The position numbers and the translations under genes were made by a program. A stretch of 64,000 nt of DNA, taken from Rhineura floridana (Eukaryota > Chordata > Lepidosauria > Squamata > Rhineuridae). Below the pieces are notes generated by a model. That model was not told where the DNA came from. It did not search any database and saw nothing but the letters and a program-made list of their open reading frames with translations. This document shows positions 54,329-64,000 of this stretch, one piece after another. The DNA lies in the NCBI RefSeq assembly GCF_030035675.1, contig NC_084482.1, positions 219,193,943 to 219,257,942 on the forward strand, in the 5' to 3' direction. Every line of letters starts with the position of its first letter. Positions within the stretch are counted from its first letter, which is position 1.

Positions 54329-54966
54329 GTAACACTTCAGGTTACTGGGAATACCAGAAATGATATGCAGACACGAGATTTGCTTACAAGGAGATAAAAT
54401 TTATTGAGTAAGTTACACACACACAGGTGCACCCAATAGAAGTGGATCAGATGACACAGCCCTGCAGAAGCTGGTGTCAGTCTGAACAACCACACTGGGC
54501 ACAAGAGATACTTTTATAGCATACATGTTTACCAGCACAATGATGAAGTTACATAAATGATTGATTATAGCAAAGCATCAAGTCATGCCTTCTCAGCATA
54601 TTATTTGCTTGATCTTGGGCTAGCAAGCCACTTTCCCAAGATGAGAATTAATTGCTAGAAAAGACTACCTCATGGCACTAATTAATGCTACTGATAACCA
54701 AGGGTTCTTGGCAATCAACCCAGCTTCTTGGCAGGCTAGCTCCCCTGCCTCACTTGTTAGCATTGCCGATAAGACACCTGCACTGCTAATGAAGTTTACA
54801 ATGAATGTCCTCTGACCCATCCTCTAGCCAAGAACGCTCACAAGCTAAATACCTAAGAAATGCTGGGGCCCTGAAGGGGATACAGACCTTCAGATTAAAC
54901 GCAGCTATACATTCTGCATTGACTATACATTATCTTTGCCTATAGATGGGCTACAGTAATGTTACA
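54329..54966 (-). mobile_element. Possible LTR (fossil), family unknown
   Basis: Bounded by tgtaacac and atgttaca, with an AATAAA-like signal on the complement near 54400. No matched duplication or partner copy in the window. Confidence 0.35.
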
Positions 54967-55284
54967 ACGTTTTCCACTAGTCAGAGCCATAGCTCTACAA
55001 AATCAAGAATAAACTATTTCAGTAATAATTAGTTTCCCAGGATCAAACGGTTTAAAATATCAATCATGGATTACATGCTCATTTGCTTCCGAACAATATA
55101 CTCATTAATTCGGTTAATTACACACACAGGCCTGTTTGCTTCATTTCATGAGTTGAGAAGTTCAAGCTGAACTTGCTTCTCTATGAGACTGCATTTTCAG
55201 GTCTCATAGGCCTGTGGGCCTTTTTGCTTAGTTCCTTGTGATTTTATTATATTTCATAATCTTATACCGTCTAGTATCTATGTT

Positions 55285-55465
55285 TATATGTGTGGATATA
55301 TAAAATTCTCCATTATAACTACACCCAGAATCCCACTTTCTGCCAACGTTATCATGATTTTCATGCTTCCTGCAACTATTCTATAGATAACATGATCCAT
55401 TGTTCTGCCCTTGCCAATTCTGGTGCTCATCAGGTATGGGATTGCAAATACCTGAATGATTGGGG
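55285..55465 (+). mobile_element. Endogenous retrovirus env fossil, left part
   Basis: Surface-unit-like sequence with paired cysteines (PTFCQRYHDFHASCNYS). It stops where CR1 copies are inserted and the env-like sequence resumes at 59847. Broken. Confidence 0.55.
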
Positions 55466-58441
55466 AGCGTGTTTTCAGAATGGGACTAGCAACTCTCATG
55501 AGAAGAGCATTGATATAGTGAGCATAACGGAGACCTGGTGGAATGGAGAAAAACAGTGGGATACGGTTATTCCTGGATATAAACTATATCGGAAGGACAG
55601 GGAAGGACATATTGGTGGCGGAGATGCTCTATACGTGAGAGAAGGCATTGAATCCAGCAAGCTCGTAACCCCAAAAAAGGCGGACTCCTCCACAGAATCA
55701 TTGTGGGCGGTGATACCATTCCCCAGGAGAGATTTAATACTGGGAACGATCTATCGTCCCCCCGATCAAAATGCTCAGGGAGACCTTGAGATGAGATATG
55801 AAATTGAGGAAGCATCCAAACTAGGAAATGTGGTAGTAATGGGTGACTTCAACTACTCAGACATAGACTGGCCGCATATGTGTTCCAGTTATGACAAAGA
55901 AGCAAAATTTCTAAATATTCTAAAAGACTATTCCCTAGACCAGTTGGTCATGGAACCAACCAGAGGGATGGCAACCCTGGACTTAATCCTCAGTGGGGAC
56001 CGGGACCTGGTGCGAGATGTAAGAGTTGTTGAACCGATTGGGAGCAGTGACCACAGTGCTATTAAATTAAACATACATGTAACTGGCCAATTGTCAAGAA
56101 AATCCAACACGGTCACATTTGACTTCAAAAGAGGAAACTTCACAAAAATGAGGGGATTGGTAAAAAGAAAGCTGAAAAACAAAGTCCAGAGGGTCACATC
56201 ACTCGAAAATGCTTGGAAGTTGTTTAAAAACACTCTATTAGAAGCTCAACTGGAGTGCATACCGCAGATCAGAAAAGGTACCGCCAGGGCCAAGAAGATG
56301 CCAGCATGGTTAACGAGCAAAGTCAAGGAAGCTCTTAGAGGCAAAAAGTCTTCCTTCAGAAAATGGAAGTCTTGTCCGAATGGAGAAAATAAAAAAGAAC
56401 ACAAACTCTGGCAAAAGAAATGCAAGAAGACAATAAGGGATGCTAAAAAAGAATTTGAGGAGCACATTGCTAAGAACATAAAAACCAACAACAAAAAATT
56501 CTATAAATACATTCAAAGCAGGAGACCATCTAGGGAGACAATTGGACCCTTGGATGATAAGGGAGTCAAAGGTGTACTAAAGAACGATAAGGAGATTGCA
56601 GAGAAGCTAAATGAATTCTTTGCATCTGTCTTCACAGTGGAAGATATAGGGCAGATCCCTGACCCTGAACTAACATTTGCAGGAAGGCATTCTGAGGAAC
56701 TGAGACAAATAGTGGTAACGAGAGAGGAAGTTCTAAGCTTAACGGACAATATAAAAACTGACAAATCACCGGGCCCGGATGGCATCCACCCGAGAGTTCT
56801 CAAAGAACTCAAATGTGAAATTGCTGATCTGCTAACTAAAATATGTAACTTGTCCCTCGGGTCCTCCTCCGTGCCTGAGGACTGGAAAGTGGAAAATGTA
56901 ACGCCAATCTTCAAAAAGGGATCCAGAGGGGATCCCGGAAATTACAGGCCAGTTAGCTTAACTTCTGTCCCTGGAAAACTGGTAGAAAGTATGATTAAAG
57001 CTAGATTAACTAAGCACATAGAAGAACAAGCCTTGCTGAAGCAGAGCCAGCATGGCTTCTGCAAGGGAAAGTCCTGTCTCAGTAACCTATTAGAATTCTT
57101 TGAGAGTGTCAACAAGCATATAGATAGAGGTGATCCAGTGGACATAGTGTACTTAGACTTTCAAAAAGCGTTTGACAAGGTACCTCACCAAAGGCTTCTG
57201 AGGAAGCTTAGCAGTCATGGAATAAGAGGAGAGGTCCTCTTGTGGATAAGGCATTGGTTAAGAAGCAGAAAGCAGAGAGTAGGAATCAACGGACAGTTCT
57301 CCCAATGGAGGGCTGTAGAAAGTGGAGTCCCTCAAGGATCGGTATTGGGACCTGTACTTTTCAACTTGTTCATTAATGACCTAGAATTAGGAGTGAGCAG
57401 TGAAGTGGCCAAGTTTGCTGACGACACTAAATTGTTCAGGGTTGTTAAAACAAAAAGGGATTGCGAAGAGCTCCAAAAAGACCTCTCCAAACTGAGTGAA
57501 TGGGCAGAAAAATGGCAAATGCAATTCAATATAAACAAGTGTAAAATTATGCATATTGGAGCAAAAAATCTGAATTTCACATATACGCTCATGGGGTCTG
57601 AACTGGCGGTGACCGACCAGGAGAGAGACCTTGGGGTTGTGGTGGACAGCACGATGAAAATGTCGACCCAGTGTGCGGCAGCTGTGAAAAAGGCAAATTC
57701 CATGCTAGCGATAATTAGGAAAGGTATTGAAAATAAAACAGCCGATATCATAATGCCGTTGTATAAATCTATGGTGCGGCCGCATTTGGAATACTGTGTA
57801 CAGTTCTGGTCGCCTCATCTCAAAAAGGATATTCTAGAGTTGGAAAAGGTTCAGAAGAGGGCAACCGGAATGATCAAGGGGATGGAGCGACTCCCTTACG
57901 AGGAAAGGTTGCAGCATTTGGGGCTTTTTAGTTTAGAGAAAAGGCGGGTCAGAGGAGACATGATAGAAGTGTATAAAATTATGCATGGCATTGAGAAAGT
58001 GGATAGAGAAAAGTTCTTCTCCCTCTCTCATAATACTAGAACTCGTGGACATTCAAAGAAGCTGAATGTTGGAAGATTCAGGACAGACAAAAGGAAGTAC
58101 TTCTTTACTCAGCGCATACTTAAACTATGGAATTTGCTCCCACAAGATGCAGTAATGGCCACCAGCTTGGACGGTTTTAAAAGAAGATTAGACAAATTCA
58201 TGGAGGACAGGGCTATCAACGGCTACTAGCCATGATGGCTGTGCTCTGCCATCCTAGTCAGAGGCAGCATACTTCTGAAAACCAGTTGCCGGAAGCCTCA
58301 GGAGGGGAGAGTGTTCTTGCACTCGGGTCCTGCTTGCGGGCTTCCCCAAGGCACCTGGTTGGCCACTGTGAGAACAGGATGCTGGACTAGATGGGCCACT
58401 GGCCTGATCCAGCAGGCTCTTCTTATGTTCTTATGTTCTTA
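55466..58441 (+). mobile_element. CR1 LINE copy A, 5'-truncated, long open ORF2
   Basis: CR1 endonuclease (IVSITETWWNGEKQW, LGTIYRPPDQNA, VVMGDFNYSDIDW, GSSDHSAIKL) and RT (SPGPDGIHPRVLKE, FQKAFDKVPHQRLLRKLSSH, GVPQGSVLGPVLFNLFINDL, FADDTKLF), open to the stop at 58227-58229. The 3' UTR ends in the ttcttatg repeat at 58441. The open frame extends upstream into the retroviral flank by chance. One of the two longest CR1 copies here; ORF1 is absent. Confidence 0.95.
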
Positions 58442-59846
58442 AACTTTACTGAAGCAGAGCCAGCATGGCTTCTGCAAGGGAAAGTCCTGTCTCAGTAACC
58501 TATTAGAATTCTTTGAGAGTGTCAACAAGCATATAGATAGAGGTGATCTAGTGGACATAGTGTACTTAGACTTTCAAAAAGCATTTGACAAGATACCTCA
58601 GCAAAGACTTCTGAGGAAGCTTAGCAGTCATGGAATAAGAGGAGAGGTCCTCTTGTGGATAAGGAATTGGTTAAGAAGCAGAAAGCAGAGAGCAGGAATA
58701 AGCGGACAATTCTCCCAATGGAGGGCTGTAGAAAGTGAAGTCCCTCAAGGGTCGGTATTGGGACCTGTACTTTTCAACTTGTTCATTAATGACTTAGAAT
58801 TAGGAGTGAGCAGTGAAGTGGCCAAGTTTGCTGACAACACCAAATCGTTCAGGGTTGTTAAAACAAAAAGGGATTGCAAAGAGCTCCAAAAAGACCTCTC
58901 CAAACTGAGTGAATGTGCGGAAAAATGGCAAATGCAATTCAATATAAACAAGTGTAAAATTATGCATATTGGAGCAAAAAATCTGAATTTCACATATACG
59001 CTCATGGGGTCTGAACTGGAGGTGACCGACCAGGAGAGAGACTTCGGGGTTGTAGTGGACAGCACGATGAAAATGTCGACCCAGTGTGCGGCAGCTGTGA
59101 AAAAGGCAAATTCCATACTACGGATAATTAGGAAAGGTATTGAAAATAAAACAGCCGATATCATAATGCCATTGTATAAATCTATGGTGCGGCCGCATTT
59201 GGAATACTGTGTACAGTTGTGGTCGCCTCATCTCAAAAAGGATATTCTAGAGTTGGAAAAGGTTCAGAAGAGGGCAACCAGAATGATCAAGGGGATGGAG
59301 GGTCTCCCTTACGAGGAAAGGTTGCAGCATTTGGGGCTTTTTAGTTTAGAGAAAAGGTGGGTCAGAGGAGACATGATAGAAGTGTATAAAATTATGCATG
59401 GCATTGAGAAAGTGGATAGAGAAAAGTTCTTCTCCCTCTCTCATAATACAAGAACTCGGGGACATTCCAAGAAGCTGAATGTTGGAAGATTCAGGACAGA
59501 CAAAAGGAAGTACTTCTTTACTCAGCGCATAGTCAAACTATGGAATTTGCTCCCACAAGATGCAGTAATGGCCACCAGCTTGGATGGCTTTAAACGAAAA
59601 TTGGACAAATTCATGGAGGACAGGGCTATCAATGGCTACTAGCCATGATGGCTGTGCTGTGCCACCCTAGTCAGAGGCAGCATGCTTCTGAAGACCAGTT
59701 GCCGGAAATCTCAGGAGGGGAGAGTGTTCTTGCACTCGGGTCCTGCTTGCGGGCTTCCCCCAGGCACCAGGTTGGCCACTGTGAGAACAGGATGCTGGAC
59801 TGGATGGGCCACTGGCCTGATCCAGCAGGCTCTTCTTATGTTCTTA
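58442..59846 (+). mobile_element. CR1 LINE copy B, RT 3' half, joined head-to-tail to copy A
   Basis: Begins in the RT (at the point of copy A's LLKQSQHGFCKGKSCLSN) and is open over the RT core to the stop at 59640-59642. It has the same 3' UTR and ttcttatg end. The catalytic box reads FADNTKSF instead of FADDTKLF, so this copy's RT would be dead. It follows copy A without any spacer. Confidence 0.93.
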
Positions 59847-60610
59847 TGATCCAGGTGATGGTAGTACATTCAACCATGCAAAAGCTGGTCTTTTCCTCTT
59901 CCACAAAGGCCCATGGGAAGCTCTAGTTGAACATTATTGTTCTGGGGATAAAGCCTATAAAGTATTGCCAAATATTGGATTGACTCCTGCTATGTTGCCT
60001 GGCTTATACCAGCTGTCAGGGTCACTCAGGTACTCCCAGTTGGTAGAATCAGGAACAAGAGACCCTCACCAATCCGAGAGAAAAGAGAGAAAACAAAACC
60101 TGTTCGCCGCTCTGCACAATGAGACATAGAAAACCACAGGCCCTTAACGATGGGCTCAGTAATAGGGTGGTCTTTCCTGCCCTTGGGTGGCACGGCCGCT
60201 GTAGGTTCTGGAGGTTTGAGACTTCAATCTTTACTAGAAATTCCTGCAGATGAGACCAAAGAAGCTCTCCCTATGGCCTCTATCGCTATAAATATCTTAC
60301 CGGCAACCCAAACGCAAATAAGAAAAACGGTTCTCCAAATCAGGATGGTGTTGGACTATTTGCTCACTACAGATGGAGGAGGCAGAGTAAAACATCTACT
60401 AAATTATGTTATAACCGGATTAAGCTTCCTCATATATATGTAATAGTCCAGCTGGTGTTATGTTGCATTAGACAATGTGAGACAAAGACTACTAAGTCCA
60501 TCACAAAAAATGATGTTCGAATGATGCACATGGAGGTAAAAATTACAGAGGAGGAGGATCTACAGGAAGTAGATAAAGTAATGCAGGAAATGTCATTAAT
60601 TGATTATTGA
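59847..60610 (+). mobile_element. Endogenous retrovirus env fossil, right part (surface end and transmembrane unit)
   Basis: Contains a transmembrane-unit motif near 60340-60375 (QIRMVLDYLL, the region next to the immunosuppressive-like domain) and a hydrophobic segment near 60415-60440. Continues the fossil at 55285-55465 beyond the CR1 insertion. Broken in a few places. Confidence 0.65.
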
Positions 60611-60825
60611 ATTTGGCAGCTAGAAACTGCCAGGGCGGGAATATGATGGGGAAAGACTGGACAACTGAGAGGCCATTTTGGCTTCCGCAGCCACCTTGGC
60701 CTCAGCATCCATCTTAGGTGCTCACCCATCTCTGCAAAAGTCAAAACCCCTCTGACTCTGCAAAGCAAAAACTGACAGGCCACCAAAAGAACAGGTGAAG
60801 GGAAGTGGAACAGTCTGTGGTTAAT

Positions 60826-62704
60826 CTAAGAGAAGAAGATTGTCAGGGGTCTGAAACTCCCCAGAAAAATCCTGTTGGTAGCCTGGATTCCCCGCATGGA
60901 TCCTTTGATGCACAGAAAGAGTAGAACTCTGCTTAAAGCTTTTTTCACATTCAATGCATTTATACATCTCTTTCCTTGTATGGATCCTTTGATGTGCCTG
61001 AAGGTAGTCATTCTGATGAAAGGTCTCTCAACACTATAAGCAGGTATAAGGTTTGTTCCCTGTATGAGTTCTTTGATGCGAAGTAAGGTTGCTACTCCAA
61101 CTGAAGCTCTTTCCACACTCCAAGCATTTATAAGGTTTGCTTCCTGTGTGACATCTTTGATGCGAAGTAAGGGTTCCACTCCGAGTGAAGCTCTTTCCAC
61201 ACTCAAAACATTGATAAGGTTTGTCTCCTGTGTGACATCTTTGATGTGAACTAAGGGAGCTACTGTCACTGAAGCTCTTTCCACAATCCAAACATTTATA
61301 AGGTTTGTCTCCTGTGTGAGTTCTTTGATGCAAAGTTAGGGTTCCACTCCGACTGAAGCTCTTTCCACACTCAAAGCATTGATAAGGTTTGTTTCCTGTG
61401 TGAGTTCTTTGATGCGAACTAAGGGCGCTACTGTGACTGAAGGTCTTTCCACACTCCAAGCATGTATAAGGTTTCTGCCCTGTATGAGTTCTCTGATGAG
61501 AAGTAAGGTGGTGTCTCCGACTGAAGCTCTTTCCACACCCCAAGCATGTATAAGGTTTGTCTCCTGTGTGAGTTCTTTGATGCAAACTTAGGTTTCCACT
61601 CCAACTGAAGCTCTTTCCACACTCAAAGCATTTATAAGGTTTGTCTCCTGTGTGAGTTCTTTGATGCAAAGTTAGGGTTCCACTCCGACTAAAGGTCTTT
61701 CCACACTCAAAGCATTGATAAGGTTTGTTTCCTGTGTGACATCTTTGATGCGAAGTAAGGGAGCTACTGTCACAGAAGCTCTTTCCACACTCCAAACATG
61801 TATAAGGTTTGTCTCCTGTGTGAGTTCTTTGATGCGAAGTAAGGGTTCCACTCTGACTGAAGTTCTTTCCACACTCAAAGCATTGATAAGGTTTGTGCCC
61901 TGTATGAGTTCTCTGATGCGAAGTAAGGTGGCTACTGTGACTGAAGCTCTTTCCACACTCCAAGCATGTATAAGGTTTGTCTCCTGTGTGAGTTCTTTGA
62001 TGTGAAGTAAGGCTGCTTTTGTGACTGAAGCTCTTTCCACACTCCAAGCATTTATAAGGTTTGTCTCCTGTATGAGTTCTTTGATGCGAAGTAAGGTGGC
62101 TACTCTGACTGAAGCTCTTTCCACACTCCAAGCATTGATAAGGTTTATCCCCTGTGTGAGTTCTTTGATGCGAAGTAAGGTCGCTATGCCACTTGAAGTT
62201 CTTTCCACACTCGAAGCATTTATAAGGTTTGTCTCCTGTGTGAGTTCTTTGATGCAAAGTAAGGGTTCCACTCCGACTGAAGCTCTTTCCACACTCCAAG
62301 CATTGATAAGGTTTGTCTCCTGTGTGACATCTTTGATGCGAAGTAAGGGTGCTACTCCACCTGAAGCTCTTTCCACACTCCAGACATTTATAAGGTTTGT
62401 CTCCTGTGTGAGTTCTTTGATGCAAAGTAAGGGTTCCACTCCGACTGAAGCTCTTTCCACACTCCAAGCATTGATAAGGTTTGTCTCCTGTGTGACATCT
62501 TTGATGCGAAGTAAGGGTGCTACTCCACCTGAAGCTCTTTCCACACTCCAGGCATTTATAAGGTCTGTCCCCTGTGTGAGTTTGTCTCTCCTCTTGTCTC
62601 TGCTCCATCTTCACTCCTCAGTTTCTGCTCCTGAACCTGCTCCTCAGCTTTCTCCAGTGATACTTCAGACGGTTCTCCCTCAGCCTTGACACCCCAGATG
62701 TATC
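60826..62704 (-). CDS. C2H2 zinc-finger protein, last exon (18 complete fingers), probably decaying
   Basis: The finger frame runs on the minus strand from about 62614 to a TAG at 61034 or just below. It encodes 18 complete fingers of the form Y-x-C-x2-C-x3-F-x5-L-x2-H-x3-H with TGDKP linkers ([14 protein letters not shown] ... [11 protein letters not shown]), plus the start of a nineteenth. Two stops (TAG, TGA) fall in finger 19; beyond them finger 20 ([20 protein letters not shown]) and a short tail are still readable down to 60838. The exon begins at an acceptor at 62704 (ttccctcag). Its leader ([16 protein letters not shown] ... LRSEDGAE) is in another frame than the fingers, as if two bases were lost from a GA run near 62596-62603. 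Such proteins bind DNA in the nucleus, often to silence transposons. No KRAB or SCAN exon lies in the window upstream. Confidence 0.9.
62395..62560 (-). repeat. Recent two-finger duplication in the zinc-finger array
   Basis: Fingers 1-2 and 3-4 are almost identical at the DNA level: 62260-62392 and 62428-62560 differ at about one base by eye, a 168-bp tandem duplication. Confidence 0.85.
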
Positions 62705-63145
62705 CTGAGGGAATGAAAAGGAAAGGTGATAAAATGCTGTGGAGACATCCTGTGAATATATTGTGATTTGTACTTTGAAAACATGTTTCTGAGAGCTCTG
62801 TTGATATCAGAGTTTAACTGTCAAAGCTCGAGGCCTCGTATGTAGTTAGTTTAGTAGTAGGTGCTTGGTAACAGGTTGTGAAAAGAGACACAGAGAGAGA
62901 CAATTGTAGCAAAAAACTGATCTCTTGTTTCTCCATTTAAGGTGAAAAACCAAGTATTTATGCACAGCTGGAATTTACAAACCTAGGATGCATCCTGTCT
63001 GACAGGAACATCGCCCTTTCCACTGCCAGAGGGCAGCTGGCATCCCATCCTTCCCTCCCAAAATGTTAGCCCCTGTTACCTGCAACACAAGACAGTGCTG
63101 GAAGATGAGACCCCAGGTCAGAAGGAATTCATCGAGCTACTGGGG
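62705..63145. other. No gene recognised
   Basis: Intron or flank upstream of the zinc-finger exon; no recognised motif. Confidence 0.4.
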
Positions 63146-63149
63146 AAGA

Positions 63150-63455
63150 ACAAAGGACAAGTACGAGTAGCGCTGTGACTAATGATGCAGCTGGGTCAAA
63201 GCCAAAAGGAAGCCCAGAGGCTGATGCGCACAGATGCAAAAGGAGAGTCCAGAGTTGTATGACGCACACAATAGGAACATGGAATGTGAGAAGCATGAAC
63301 CAGGGAAAGTTAGAAATTGTCAAGCAAAAAATGGAACGCATTAACATTACAATAGTTGGCGTGAGTGAATTAAAATGGATGGGAATGGGACATTTTCAGG
63401 CAACTCCAAAATATTTTATGCAGGATATGAGAAATTAAGAAGAAACGGGGTTGCT
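63150..63455 (+). mobile_element. Bov-B (RTE) LINE, 5' fragment (endonuclease start)
   Basis: Reads TIGTWNVRSMNQGKLEIVKQ, then INITIVGVSELKWMGMGHF, the start of the RTE apurinic-type endonuclease. Cut off at 63455 by an L2 insertion. The rest is not in the window. Confidence 0.9.
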
Positions 63456-63456
63456 T

Positions 63457-63768
63457 AATATTTATTTATTTATTTATTTATTGCATTTGTATACTGCCCC
63501 ATAGCCGAAACTCTCTGGGCAGTTTACCACAATTAAAAACATTAAAAACAAATACACAAATTTAAAAACACATTTTTAAAAAGCAATTTAAAAACACATG
63601 CTAAAATGCTTGGGAGAAGAGGAAAGTGTTGACCTGGAGCCGAAAAGATAACACTGTTGGCGCCAAGCACACATCACCACAATCATTCCATAATTTGGGG
63701 GCCACCACTGAGAAAGCCCTCTCCCTTGTTGACAGACTCCCACCTTCCCGTGGAGGAGGACCTTGGAT
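63457..63768 (-). mobile_element. L2 LINE 3' end
   Basis: A (tttat)n run, then the complement of the L2 tail (tactgccccatagccgaaac) and 3' UTR up to gccaccactgagaaagccct. Confidence 0.87.
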
Positions 63769-63811
63769 GTTTATTTTATTTAGTTAGTTAGTTATTATTT
63801 TATTTATACCC

Positions 63812-64000
63812 CAGCCTTCATCTATGCGCTCTATGTGGGGCTGACCTTGAGGTTGGTCCGGAAGCTGCAACTGGTGCAAAAGGCGGTGGCGAGACTGCTC
63901 ACTGGGGCACGGTATCGCCAATATGTCACCCTGCTGCTGAAAGAACTGCACTGGCTGCCCATTTGCTACCGGGCCAAGTTCAAGGTTCTAGTTTTAGTGT
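63812..64000 (+). mobile_element. L2 LINE RT C-terminal fragment, opposite strand
   Basis: Plus-strand reading ALYVGLTLRLVRKLQLVQKA, VARLLTGARYRQYVT and ELHWLPICYRAKFKVLVL, parallel to the C terminus of the L2 at 45607-46362. Runs off the window. Confidence 0.9.

Noticed and set aside
55290-58229. Very long open frame joining an env-like start to CR1 ORF2, which could look like a fusion gene
   Set aside because: The CR1 begins at about 55466 by comparison with its other copies; the upstream part is retroviral flank that happens to stay open in the same frame.
61672-62689. Long open frames overlapping the zinc-finger array on both strands
   Set aside because: A repeated 84-bp unit keeps several frames open together; only the frame with C2H2 spacing is meaningful.

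Overview
The window looks like nuclear DNA of a squamate reptile, most likely a lizard. It carries several Sauria SINEs (tRNA-like head, Bov-B-type tail) next to CR1, L2, Bov-B/RTE, Vingi-like, L1-derived and Penelope-like retroelements, hAT DNA transposons and their MITEs, a 5S-rRNA-derived SINE, a vomeronasal type-2 receptor (V2R) gene and C2H2 zinc-finger genes. Family names rest on recognised protein motifs, terminal repeats and target-site duplications (TSDs) read by eye; no database was searched.

Layout. 1-4.8 kb: a minus-strand CR1 with a Sauria SINE and a 5S-type SINE inside it, an L2 piece, a small hAT MITE and a Penelope-like scrap. 4.8-19.7 kb: one old minus-strand L2 split by a 9-kb hAT transposon (4882-13887, TSD ggcaaaca), which itself holds a CR1 and two MITEs with its own kind of ends, and then by two nested ORF1-only L1-type retroposons (13990-17958 and 15570-17508). 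20.8-39.0 kb: a V2R gene in six exons with consensus splice sites and one continuous reading frame (863 codons by my count). Its third intron has grown to 12 kb by insertion of a Vingi-like LINE, which is split by a 3.8-kb TIR element with a CpG-rich head and a 23-bp tandem repeat holding CRE-like palindromes. 39.2-43.3 kb: a decayed zinc-finger array, GC-rich sequence and a lone fossil MHC class II beta-1 exon. 43.3-47.4 kb: L2 pieces, a palindromic MITE and a long L2 reverse-transcriptase region with one stop. 47.9-60.6 kb: endogenous-retrovirus fragments (env and LTR pieces), a young Ty1/copia element with near-identical LTRs, and two head-to-tail CR1 copies sitting inside an env fragment. 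60.8-62.7 kb: a C2H2 zinc-finger exon with 18 complete fingers on the minus strand. 63.1-64.0 kb: Bov-B and two opposed L2 pieces.

How it works together: only the V2R gene looks like a whole host gene. It would encode a class-C pheromone/odour receptor of the vomeronasal organ. The zinc-finger exon is open across 18 fingers but shows signs of decay at both ends. The rest is a layered record of transposition; target-site duplications give the order of several insertions.
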